64,000 bases of DNA from Lachnospiraceae bacterium. Lineage in GTDB: Bacteria; Bacillota; Clostridia; Lachnospirales; Lachnospiraceae. Location: positions 50,492 through 114,491 of the forward strand of contig CAJTEE010000011.1 of assembly GCA_910575275.1 (NCBI GenBank), in the 5' to 3' direction. Below, one piece after another: positions 8,558 through 16,345 of the stretch; within the stretch, counting starts at the first letter, position 1; each line of letters opens with the position of its first letter. A program made the position numbers and the translations under genes. The notes beneath the pieces are model-generated. The model was not told the DNA's origin. It saw only the letters and a program-made list of their open reading frames with translations, and did no database searches.

Positions 8558-8653
8558 ACCGTTCCTGTCCGCCGTATGGCGGCCTGATAAAAAGGATGGA
8601 CGGAACCGGAAAAATGTTGTAAGATGAAAGAAAAGAACAGAAAGGGGTTTGCC

Positions 8654-9127
8654 ATGTTTGGATTTCTGACATTCGGTACAACGCTTACGTTTCTGGACCT
8701 GGCGTTAAAGGGCCAGATCGAAGCGCAGGAAAAAGAAAAATTTCCGCGGGAGCTTTCGGGGAGCCGGGGCCTGATAAAGCTTTACCAGAATCACAATCCG
8801 GGTTTTTCCTTCGGATTTTTAAAGGAGAAGCCGAGGGCGGTCGAGCTGGTCCCGCTCTGCATCACGTCGGCGCTCGCCGGGATGTGGACGTATGTCTGCT
8901 CCTGCCGCGGCCGCCTTTTAAAGAAGCTCGGCCTGACGCTTGCGCTTGCGGGCGGGGTCAGCAATCTGTATGACCGTATGAAGCGCGGCTATGTAGTGGA
9001 TTACTTCAGCATTCAATGGGGCCTTTTAAAGAAAGTCGTATTCAATCTGGGTGATATCTGTATTCTTCTGGGAGCGGCGCTCTTTATGCTTTCCGAGATG
9101 CTTGAGTGTGCAAAGGAGAAAAAGTGA
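8654..9127 (+). CDS. Signal peptidase II-like membrane aspartyl protease
   Basis: 157 residues with about four hydrophobic segments. LspA family landmarks are present: NPGFSFGF, GGVSNLYDRMKRGYVVDYF (Asp107) and FNLGD (Asp134), the two aspartates matching the catalytic pair. The last motif has Gly where LspA normally has Ala (N-V-A-D), and the overall match is weak, so this is probably a divergent paralogue rather than the main lipoprotein signal peptidase. The ATG at 8654 has AAAGGGG seven bases upstream; an ATG at 8624 has no RBS. It ends one base before the glf start, so it is the first gene of the glycan operon. Confidence 0.75.
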   Translation: MFGFLTFGTTLTFLDLALKGQIEAQEKEKFPRELSGSRGLIKLYQNHNPGFSFGFLKEKPRAVELVPLCITSALAGMWTYVCSCRGRLLKKLGLTLALAGGVSNLYDRMKRGYVVDYFSIQWGLLKKVVFNLGDICILLGAALFMLSEMLECAKEKK

Positions 9128-9128
9128 G

Positions 9129-10235
9129 ATGAGCAAGCGATATGACTGTCTTCTGGTAGGCAGCGGCCTGTTTGCCGGTGTGTTTGCCTGGCACGCCAAA
9201 AAGGAGGGGAAGCGCTGCCTGGTGTTGGAAAAACGGGATCATCTGGGCGGCAACATTTATTGCGAGGAGACGGAAGGGATCCATGTCCACAAATATGGCG
9301 CCCATATCTTCCACACCAGCAATAAGGAGGTTTGGAACTTCGTCAACAGCCTTGTGGAGTTCAACCGTTATACCAACAGCCCGATCGCCAATTACAAGGG
9401 CGAGATGTACAACCTGCCGTTTAATATGAATACGTTCAGCCGTATGTGGCAGATCTCGACGCCCGAGGAGGCCAGACAGATCATAAACGAGCAGAGGAAG
9501 GTCATAAAGGGCGAGCCGAAGAATCTGGAGGAGCAGGCGGTCAGCCTCGTGGGTACCCATATCTATCAGAAGCTCGTCAAGGGCTATACGGAAAAGCAGT
9601 GGGGACGGGACTGCAAGGATCTCCCGGCGTTTATCATCAAGCGTTTGCCGGTCCGTTTTACGTATGACAACAACTATTTTAACGATCTCTACCAGGGCAT
9701 CCCGATCGGCGGCTACAATGCGATCACAGAAAAGCTGTTTGAAGGCTGTGACGTGCGTCTGAATACCGATTATCTGGAAGACAAGGCAGCCTGGGACGAG
9801 ATGGCCTCCAAAATCGTCTATACCGGCACGATCGACCGCTATTTTGATTACCAGTTTGGAAAACTCGAATACCGGAGCCTGCGGTTTGAGACGGAGACTC
9901 TGGACACAGACAACTTCCAGGGCAACGCGGTCGTCAATTATACGGACCGTGAGACGCCCTATACGCGGATCATCGAGCACAAGCACTTCGAGTTCGGAAC
10001 ACAGGAGAAGACGGTGATCACAAGGGAGTATCCGGCGGAGTGGTCGGAGGGGATGGAGCCGTATTATCCGGTCAACGATGAGAAAAATCAGGAGCTCTAC
10101 CGGAAATATGCGGCGCTCGCCAAAGACGAGACACGGGTGATCTTCGGAGGCCGTTTGGCGGAGTATAAATATTACGATATGGACAAAGTGATCGAATCGG
10201 CGTTTGCCTGTGTGAAAAAGGAGCAATGGAAGTAA
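9129..10235 (+). CDS. glf: UDP-galactopyranose mutase
   Basis: Flavoenzyme that converts UDP-galactopyranose to UDP-galactofuranose, the donor for Galf residues in surface glycans. 368 residues, normal length. The N-terminal FAD-binding segment has LLVGSGLFAGVFA and LEKRDHLGGNIY; YGAHIFHTS, YTEKQWG and the C-terminal GRLAEYKYYDMD are family landmarks. The start at 9129 has AAAGGAG about ten bases upstream. It overlaps the next gene by 10 bases. Its presence predicts galactofuranose in the polymer made by this cluster. Confidence 0.96.
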   Translation: MSKRYDCLLVGSGLFAGVFAWHAKKEGKRCLVLEKRDHLGGNIYCEETEGIHVHKYGAHIFHTSNKEVWNFVNSLVEFNRYTNSPIANYKGEMYNLPFNMNTFSRMWQISTPEEARQIINEQRKVIKGEPKNLEEQAVSLVGTHIYQKLVKGYTEKQWGRDCKDLPAFIIKRLPVRFTYDNNYFNDLYQGIPIGGYNAITEKLFEGCDVRLNTDYLEDKAAWDEMASKIVYTGTIDRYFDYQFGKLEYRSLRFETETLDTDNFQGNAVVNYTDRETPYTRIIEHKHFEFGTQEKTVITREYPAEWSEGMEPYYPVNDEKNQELYRKYAALAKDETRVIFGGRLAEYKYYDMDKVIESAFACVKKEQWK

Positions 10236-11509
10236 TAGCACGCCTGCTGATCGGCAGGGAATCGGAAAACCCGGAAAAACGAAATGTCATCTGGAACATG
10301 ATCGGAAGCTTTCTCTACGCGTTCGCCTCGATGGTCTTAACGATCGCGGTCGTACAGATCGTGGGCGAGGATGCCGGCGGGATTTTTACGTTTGCATTCA
10401 CGACCTTCGGGCAGCATATGTTCATGGCGGCATACTTTGGCATCCGGCCGTTTCAGATCACCGATACAGGAAACCGGTATTCTTTTGGGGAATATTTGGG
10501 GCTGCGGCTTTTGACATGCGTGGGGGCATTGGGCGTCGGCCTGCTGTATGTATTCTGGAACACATATACCTTTACGAAGGCGGCCACGGTATTTCTAATG
10601 GTGGCGTACAAGGTGATCGACGCGCTGGCCGACACCTACGAGGCAGAGTTTCAGCGGCAGGGAAAACTGTATTTGACCGGAAAATCGAACGCATTCCGGA
10701 CGCTGCTTTCCATCTTTGTCTTCCTTTCGGTGCTTGCGGTGACGAAGGCGCTGGTTTTTTCCTGTGTATGGGCGGTCCTTGCGCAGGCGTTTGGCTTTTT
10801 CCTCTTTGATGCATGGCTGCTTCCCAGACTTCCCGGTGTGGACTGGAGCGTGAGAAAAGGGAAAAAATGGGCCCTTCTTAAGGACAATACGCTGCTGTTT
10901 GTTTCGGTGATTCTTGACTTTTATGTATTTTCCGCCTCCAAATATGCGGTGGAGGCTTGTATGCAGGATAAGGATATGGCGGTCTACGGCGCCATTTTCA
11001 TGCCGACCAGTGTGATCAATCTGGCGGCCGGATTTGTGATCCGTCCCTATCTTACAAGGCTTTCGATTGGCTGGGAGCGCGGGGAGCGAAAGAAATTCAC
11101 GCACACGATCCTGAAGCTGGCGGCGGTCATCACAGGGCTCGCGTTACTTGCAGTCCTTGGCGCCTGGTTTTTGGGAATCCCGGTGTTAAGCCGTCTGTAT
11201 CCGAAGCTTCGGCATGCGCTTTTGGAGTGCCGTCCGGCGCTTCTTTTGATCATCTTAGGCGGTGCCTTTAATGCCTATATGAACCTGTTTTATTATTCTC
11301 TGGTCATCATGAAACAGCAGCGGCTTATTTTTGCAGGCTACGGGCTCGTGGCAGCGTTTGCGCTTTTGTCTGCAAACCGGTTTGTAAAACGGGGCGGGAT
11401 CCTTGGCGGGGCCCTCGTGTACCTGGCGCTGATGGCGGCTCTGGCCGCGGTCTTTGGCCTGCTCGTGTTCGTGCTTGTTCAAAAAAAGAAACGGGAGGAG
11501 TGTGTATGA
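10226..11509 (+). CDS. Wzx-type polysaccharide flippase (MOP superfamily)
   Basis: 427 residues, almost wholly hydrophobic, with about 12 predicted membrane helices in the pattern of O-antigen/teichoic-acid flippases. It would move undecaprenyl-linked oligosaccharides across the membrane. No sequence signature distinguishes Wzx from other MOP transporters; the assignment rests on topology and on the neighbours glf and a GT2 gene, with which it overlaps at both ends (10 bp and ATGA). The cluster also contains an ABC exporter, so the flippase may serve a separate glycan or a lipid-linked side sugar. Confidence 0.8.
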   Translation: MEVIARLLIGRESENPEKRNVIWNMIGSFLYAFASMVLTIAVVQIVGEDAGGIFTFAFTTFGQHMFMAAYFGIRPFQITDTGNRYSFGEYLGLRLLTCVGALGVGLLYVFWNTYTFTKAATVFLMVAYKVIDALADTYEAEFQRQGKLYLTGKSNAFRTLLSIFVFLSVLAVTKALVFSCVWAVLAQAFGFFLFDAWLLPRLPGVDWSVRKGKKWALLKDNTLLFVSVILDFYVFSASKYAVEACMQDKDMAVYGAIFMPTSVINLAAGFVIRPYLTRLSIGWERGERKKFTHTILKLAAVITGLALLAVLGAWFLGIPVLSRLYPKLRHALLECRPALLLIILGGAFNAYMNLFYYSLVIMKQQRLIFAGYGLVAAFALLSANRFVKRGGILGGALVYLALMAALAAVFGLLVFVLVQKKKREECV

Positions 11510-12456
11510 GGAACAGGAATGAGAAAAAAGTGGATATCATCATTCCGGTCTGCCGCCCGGGGAGGCGTTTTTTTGAGCTTCTTCGCAGACTTTCGGCGCA
11601 GACGCAGCCGGTAAACCGCTTCCTTGTCATCAACACGGGGGAGGAGGAATGGCCCCGCATTCTTGAGGAGGCGAACGCGTATGGTTTTCTTCCGGACAAT
11701 CTGGCGGTCTGGCATGTGACAAGGGAGAATTTTGACCATGGGGCGACGCGCCACTTTGGAATCGAGCAGTCGGATGCGGAGATCTGTGTCTGCATGACGC
11801 AGGATGCACTTCCGGCGGATAACAGGCTTCTGGAAAAGCTCGTGCAGGCGCTCTTAAAGAATCCGACAGCGGCCGTGGCCTATGCGAGGCAGCTTGCCGA
11901 CCCGGGGAGCGGGCCGATCGAGCGTTACACACGCCGGTTCAATTACCCGGCCGAAAGCCTTGTCAAGACGAAAGCAGATCTTGACCGGCTTGGGATCAAG
12001 ACATATTTTTGTTCCGATGTGTGTGCGGCCTACAGACGGGAGACGTACCTGGTTTTGGGCGGCTTTATCAGGCGGACAATCTTTAACGAGGACATGATCT
12101 TTGCAGCAAAGGCCATTGGTGCGGGCTATGCGGTCTGCTATGCGGCCGACGCGAGAGTGTTCCATTCGCATACCTATACAATCCGGGAGCAGCTCCGGCG
12201 TAATTTTGACCTCGGGGTATCCCAGGCGGATCATCCGGAGGTGTTTTTGGGGCTGCGCTCCGAGGGGGAGGGACTTCGCCTCGTGCGGCAGACAGCCGTA
12301 TATCTGAAAAAACGCGGTGAGGCCAAACAGATCCCCGGGCTGTTTTTACAGAGCGGCGCCAAATACGTCGGCTACCGGCTCGGAAAGAGCTACAGACGGC
12401 TCCCCGCCTTTCTGATCCGGCATCTTACGTTGAACGCGAACTATTGGAGAAGGTAA
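11506..12456 (+). CDS. Family 2 glycosyltransferase, rhamnosyltransferase-like
   Basis: 316 residues, cytoplasmic GT-A fold. VDIIIPVCRPG opens the nucleotide-binding domain; MTQDALPAD is the DxD-like region, and FNEDMIFAAKAIGAGY is the catalytic-base region typical of rhamnosyltransferases of the RfbN type. The ATG at 11506 overlaps the flippase stop as ATGA and has GGGAGGAG seven bases upstream; a GTG at 11500 is less well placed. The rhamnosyl donor prediction agrees with rfbC just downstream. Confidence 0.82.
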   Translation: MRNRNEKKVDIIIPVCRPGRRFFELLRRLSAQTQPVNRFLVINTGEEEWPRILEEANAYGFLPDNLAVWHVTRENFDHGATRHFGIEQSDAEICVCMTQDALPADNRLLEKLVQALLKNPTAAVAYARQLADPGSGPIERYTRRFNYPAESLVKTKADLDRLGIKTYFCSDVCAAYRRETYLVLGGFIRRTIFNEDMIFAAKAIGAGYAVCYAADARVFHSHTYTIREQLRRNFDLGVSQADHPEVFLGLRSEGEGLRLVRQTAVYLKKRGEAKQIPGLFLQSGAKYVGYRLGKSYRRLPAFLIRHLTLNANYWRR

Positions 12457-12468
12457 GGAACAGGGAAG

Positions 12469-12484
12469 CTATCTGAACTGTTAC
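12469..12484 (-). repeat. Terminal fragment of the dispersed repeat
   Basis: Sixteen bases reading GTAACAGTTCAGATAG on the minus strand are identical to the left end of the larger element at 33.7 kb. Only this end is present. Confidence 0.5.
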
Positions 12485-12513
12485 GGGCAGGTACGATTTG
12501 CGTCTGTTTAGTA

Positions 12514-12542
12514 TTGTCAGCCCGAGGTTCTGGTGGTATATT
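12514..12542 (+). promoter_or_regulatory. Internal promoter ahead of rfbC
   Basis: TTGTCA (12514-12519), a 17-base spacer and TATATT (12537-12542). It gives the second half of the glycan cluster its own start site about 50 bases before rfbC. Confidence 0.65.
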
Positions 12543-12591
12543 AAAAAACAGAGCTTTTAGGCGCACACTTCTTGAAAAGAGAGGAAAAGAA

Positions 12592-13167
12592 ATGGGAAAG
12601 ATTCAGGTAACCCCCTGTATGGTGGAAGGGAAGACGATCGAGGGACTCTTTGTAATTGAGCCGACCGTATTCAAGGATGAACGTGGATACTTTGTGGAGA
12701 CATATAACCAGAATGACTTCAGAGAGGCAGGGCTTGACATGGTATTTGTGCAGGACAACCAGTCCATGTCGGTGCGGGGAGTGCTCCGCGGCCTGCATTA
12801 TCAGAAACAGTTCCCCCAGGGAAAGCTGGTGCGCGCCGTGAGAGGAGCGGTGTTCGACGTGGCAGTGGATCTGCGGACGCATTCGGCCACCTATGGGAAA
12901 TGGTTCGGCGTCGAGCTCTCGGCGGAGAACAAAAAGCAGTTTTACATTCCCGAGGGCTTTGCGCACGGCTTTCTGGTGCTGTCCGACGAGGCAGAGTTTG
13001 CCTACAAATGTACGGATTTTTACCATCCGGGAGACGAGGGCGGTGTCCGTTGGGATGATCCGACCATCGGCATTAAGTGGCCCATCGAGGACGGGATGCG
13101 GCTTATCATCTCGGAGAAGGACACGAAGTGGGGCGGCTTTGCAAAGACATTCAAATTTGAGCGATAG
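12592..13167 (+). CDS. rfbC: dTDP-4-dehydrorhamnose 3,5-epimerase
   Basis: Epimerises dTDP-4-keto-6-deoxyglucose at C3 and C5 in the dTDP-L-rhamnose pathway. 191 residues with the cupin fold; RGVLRGLHYQ contains the catalytic His, followed by the Asp of FDVAVDLR and the Tyr/His region FYIPEGFAHGF. The ATG at 12592 follows GAGGAAAAG. The other rhamnose genes (rfbA, rfbB, rfbD) are not in the window and must lie elsewhere. Confidence 0.95.
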   Translation: MGKIQVTPCMVEGKTIEGLFVIEPTVFKDERGYFVETYNQNDFREAGLDMVFVQDNQSMSVRGVLRGLHYQKQFPQGKLVRAVRGAVFDVAVDLRTHSATYGKWFGVELSAENKKQFYIPEGFAHGFLVLSDEAEFAYKCTDFYHPGDEGGVRWDDPTIGIKWPIEDGMRLIISEKDTKWGGFAKTFKFER

Positions 13168-13227
13168 GGCTGTCAGAAAGCAAGTTTCAGACACGCTCTG
13201 ATATGAGACGGGAAGGATTGTTTTTTC

Positions 13228-14046
13228 GTGAAATATATGATTTCTTTGGTCAGGGAGCTGGTTGACAAAAGGCGACTTTTGTGGGAACTCTCCAAAGCGG
13301 ATTTTAAGAAGCGCTTTGTGGGCTCGTATTTCGGGGTGATCTGGATGTTCATTCAGCCGGTGGTAACGGTTTTGATCTACTGGCTGATTTTTGGACCGAT
13401 CGGCTTTAAAAGCGCCCCCCCGGTCCCGAATGCGTCGTATGTCCAGTGGCTTGTGCCCGGCATCGCGCCGTGGTTTTTCTTTTCCGAGGCGTTAAACGTG
13501 GGGACCGGCTGTCTGCAGGAATACAACTACCTGGTAAAAAAGGTGGTGTTCCGTGTGGAGATTCTCCCAGTCATCAAGCTGCTTTCCTGCCTGTTTGTGC
13601 ATCTGTTTTTTGTGGCCATCATGTTTGTGGTGTTCTTGGTGAGCGGACGGCTTCCGATGGCCTCCTGGCTCCAGCTCATCTACTATGCGTTTGCGGCCTC
13701 GATGCTTGCGCTCGCGCTCTCGTATCTGACGAGCGCGATCCAGGTCTTTTTTAAGGATATGGCACAGATCGTCGGCATCTGTTTACAGTTTGGTATGTGG
13801 CTTACCCCGATCATGTACAGCGAACAGCTCTTTGTGGATAAAGGGATTACGATTGCCCCATTTGTTTTAAAGCTGAATCCCTTCTATTATATAGCGGCCG
13901 GCTACCGCGACAGCATGCTGACCGGGGATCCGTTTTTTATGCGGCCTATGCTGACCGTATATTTCTGGGCGGTGACGGCATTTTTGATGGCGGTGGGGCT
14001 CAAGGTATTCAAAAGGCTCAGGCCGCATTTTGCGGATGTGCTGTAG
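13228..14046 (+). CDS. wzm: Polysaccharide ABC exporter permease (Wzm/TagG type)
   Basis: 272 residues with six predicted membrane helices, an ABC-2 type permease. The N-terminal LLWELSKADFKKRFVGSYFG and IWMFIQPVV motifs are characteristic of O-antigen and teichoic-acid exporters. A GTG at 13228 has GGAAGGA 11 bases upstream; the ATG at 13237 is an alternative. It pairs with the ATPase at 14138 to export a finished, lipid-linked polymer. Confidence 0.92.
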   Translation: MKYMISLVRELVDKRRLLWELSKADFKKRFVGSYFGVIWMFIQPVVTVLIYWLIFGPIGFKSAPPVPNASYVQWLVPGIAPWFFFSEALNVGTGCLQEYNYLVKKVVFRVEILPVIKLLSCLFVHLFFVAIMFVVFLVSGRLPMASWLQLIYYAFAASMLALALSYLTSAIQVFFKDMAQIVGICLQFGMWLTPIMYSEQLFVDKGITIAPFVLKLNPFYYIAAGYRDSMLTGDPFFMRPMLTVYFWAVTAFLMAVGLKVFKRLRPHFADVL

Positions 14047-14064
14047 CAGAAACCAGAGAATTCA

Positions 14065-14121
14065 GGTAACGGTTTGGCAGCTCTGACCGCAGGATAGCGG
14101 CAAAGGCGCCAAGGCGTTACC
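14065..14121. repeat. Nested inverted repeat between wzm and wzt
   Basis: GGTAACG (14065-14071) pairs with CGTTACC (14115-14121), and inside it TTGGC pairs with GCCAA, around a small CCGC/GCGG hairpin. It has no T-run, so it is not a simple terminator; it may stabilise or attenuate the transcript. The wzt RBS (AGGAGG) follows directly. Confidence 0.5.
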
Positions 14122-14137
14122 GTTTCAGGAGGATCGG

Positions 14138-15442
14138 ATGTCCGAATTTGCAATTGAAGTACAAGATGTGACGAAGATATACCGGCTGTACGACAAGCCG
14201 ATCGACCGGCTGAAGGAGGCCCTAAGTCCGCGCCATAAAGAATATCACAGGGACTTTTATGCCCTGCACGGCCTGTCGTTTCAGGTAAAAAAGGGGCAGA
14301 CCGTGGGGATCATCGGAACCAACGGCTCCGGTAAATCGACGATTTTAAAAATCATCACCGGTGTGCTCACGCCGACGACCGGAAGTGTCTTTGTGGATGG
14401 AAAAATCTCGGCGCTTCTGGAGCTCGGCGCCGGATTTAACATGGATTACACCGGGATCGAAAATATTTACATGAACGGCACGATGATGGGCTTTACCAAA
14501 AAGGAGATGGACGAAAAGCTTTCAGATATCCTGGATTTCGCGGACATCGGGGACTTTGTCCGGCAGCCGGTCAAGACGTATTCCAGCGGTATGTTCGTGC
14601 GGCTGGCGTTTGCGCTGGCGATCAACGTGGAGCCGGAGATCCTGATCGTGGATGAGGCGCTGTCGGTGGGTGACGTGTTTTTTCAGGCCAAGTGTTACAG
14701 AAGGATGGAGGAGATCCGCAAAAACGGCACCACGATCCTCATGGTGACGCACGACATGGGAAGCATCATCAAATACTGCGACAAGGTTGTCCTGTTAAAC
14801 CGCGGCGAATTTATCGCCGAGGGCGAGGCTGGGCGGATGGTGGATCTGTATAAGAAGATTCTGGCCAATCAGATGGATTCGCTCCGGGAGGAGCTTGAGG
14901 GTGCCGAGGAAAAGGCGGCCGGCGTACAGGCGGAGGAGCCTCTGGGCGCGCCCGAGGCGTTTATGAAGGAAAAAATTACGATCAACGCGAACCGCACCGA
15001 GTACGGCGACGGCCGGGCCGAGATCTTTGATCTGGGCCTGTTTGACGCGAGAGGGAATCTGACGAACCTGCTTTTAAAGGGCGAGATGTTTACGATCAAG
15101 GAGCGGATCCGCTTTCACGCGCCGTTAAAATGCCCGATCTTCACGTATACGATCAAGGATAAGAAGGGGACGGATCTCTCCGGCACCAATACGATGTATG
15201 AAGGCGCCGATGTAAAGCCGGTCGCGGCGGGTGACGTGTACGACGTGTCCTTTACACAGAAGATGACGCTACAGGGCGGGGAGTACCTTCTGTCCATGAG
15301 CTGCACGGGGTTTGAGGGCGAGGAGCATGTGGTCTATCACAGGCTGTACGATGTGGCCAACCTCACCGTGATCTCCAATAAGAACACGGTCGGGGTGTAC
15401 GATATGGAATCCGAGGTGGAGACGAAGCTGACGCGAGCGTAA
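14138..15442 (+). CDS. wzt: Polysaccharide ABC exporter ATPase with C-terminal domain (Wzt/TagH type)
   Basis: 434 residues. The nucleotide-binding domain (1-250) has Walker A GTNGSGKS, signature YSSGMFVRLAFA and Walker B ILIVDEALSVGD followed by the Asp/His switch (VTHDMG). A C-terminal extension of about 170 residues with alternating hydrophobic strands (FTIKERIRFHAP, IFTYTIKDKKG) resembles the Wzt carbohydrate-binding domain, which in E. coli O9a and O8 recognises the capped non-reducing end before export. That makes the neighbouring methyltransferase and kinase-like genes candidates for the capping step. Confidence 0.93.
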   Translation: MSEFAIEVQDVTKIYRLYDKPIDRLKEALSPRHKEYHRDFYALHGLSFQVKKGQTVGIIGTNGSGKSTILKIITGVLTPTTGSVFVDGKISALLELGAGFNMDYTGIENIYMNGTMMGFTKKEMDEKLSDILDFADIGDFVRQPVKTYSSGMFVRLAFALAINVEPEILIVDEALSVGDVFFQAKCYRRMEEIRKNGTTILMVTHDMGSIIKYCDKVVLLNRGEFIAEGEAGRMVDLYKKILANQMDSLREELEGAEEKAAGVQAEEPLGAPEAFMKEKITINANRTEYGDGRAEIFDLGLFDARGNLTNLLLKGEMFTIKERIRFHAPLKCPIFTYTIKDKKGTDLSGTNTMYEGADVKPVAAGDVYDVSFTQKMTLQGGEYLLSMSCTGFEGEEHVVYHRLYDVANLTVISNKNTVGVYDMESEVETKLTRA

Positions 15443-15451
15443 GGGGAACAG

Positions 15452-16345
15452 ATGATGGAAGATTACAGCTATGAAATTTTAGATCTGCTGAAACAATATG
15501 ACGGGGATACGGCCGCCGCGCTTTTGGGGGAGAGGTCGGCGCACTGCCTGTACGCGTTTTCGCCGCTGCGGGAAAACCTGTTCGAATGGGTGGAGTTAGA
15601 GCCCCAAGCCCGAGTGCTCCAGCTCGGCTCCGATTACGGCTCCTATACAGGGCTTTTAGCCAGGCGTGCGGGCCGGGTCGTGGTGCTCGATGCGCGCGAC
15701 GAAAATCTGGAGGTGAACCGGCTGCGGCACGGATCGTCGGAGCGGATCCGGTATGTGCGGGGAGAGCTTTTGGGACAGGCAGCCGGGCCGGGAAAGCCAG
15801 GCTTTGAGGAGTACAAGCCTGAGGCGGGAGCCTGTGGGACTGCCGGGGAGCTTTTGGCAGAGCCGTTTGATTACGTGTTTACGGCGGGCCTCCTCGGACA
15901 GTATAAAAAGGAGGAGGCCCTGGCCGTTTTGCGGCGGGCGGCAGATTTTCTGCGCCCGGGCGGGACACTTTTTGCGGCGGCGGAGAACGAGGCAGGCGTC
16001 CGTTACTGGATGGGGGCGCAGCCCTTTGAGACGGCGTTTCTGGAGGCGGAATTCCGGGAATTGTTTGAGACGCTTGCGAGGGAGTCCGGCGGAGAAGTGA
16101 TGGTTTATTATCCGGTTCCGGATTACCGCTATCCGGCGGCGGTCTATTCGGACGCTTGGCTTCCGAAGACCGGGGACGTGACGAACATTTCGGCGCGCCT
16201 GGACGGCCCCGGCTTTTGGTTCGGAAGTGAGGAGGAAGCGATGACAAAGGCGTGCCAGAACGGAGAGTTTACAAAGTTTGCCAATTCGTTTTTGGGCATG
16301 TATAAAAAGGCGGACGCCGGTGACAGGATGAGAGGGCAGCTATGA
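15452..16345 (+). CDS. SAM-dependent methyltransferase (class I)
   Basis: 297 residues. The Rossmann motif I reads VLQLGSDYGSYTGLL (about 50-64), followed by the acidic end of strand 2 (VVVLDARDEN) and a motif IV-like segment FDYVFTAGLLGQ. RRAADFLRPGGTLF is the typical post-IV region. The target is not evident; the position between wzt and the kinase-GT gene, with ATGA overlap to the latter, suggests it methylates the glycan. Order and neighbours recall the methyltransferase domain of WbdD, here as a separate protein. Confidence 0.8.
   Translation: MMEDYSYEILDLLKQYDGDTAAALLGERSAHCLYAFSPLRENLFEWVELEPQARVLQLGSDYGSYTGLLARRAGRVVVLDARDENLEVNRLRHGSSERIRYVRGELLGQAAGPGKPGFEEYKPEAGACGTAGELLAEPFDYVFTAGLLGQYKKEEALAVLRRAADFLRPGGTLFAAAENEAGVRYWMGAQPFETAFLEAEFRELFETLARESGGEVMVYYPVPDYRYPAAVYSDAWLPKTGDVTNISARLDGPGFWFGSEEEAMTKACQNGEFTKFANSFLGMYKKADAGDRMRGQL

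Noticed and set aside
9084..10241. 385-codon open frame antisense to glf
   Set aside because: It mirrors the codon bias of glf, has no RBS or family motifs, and glf is certain.
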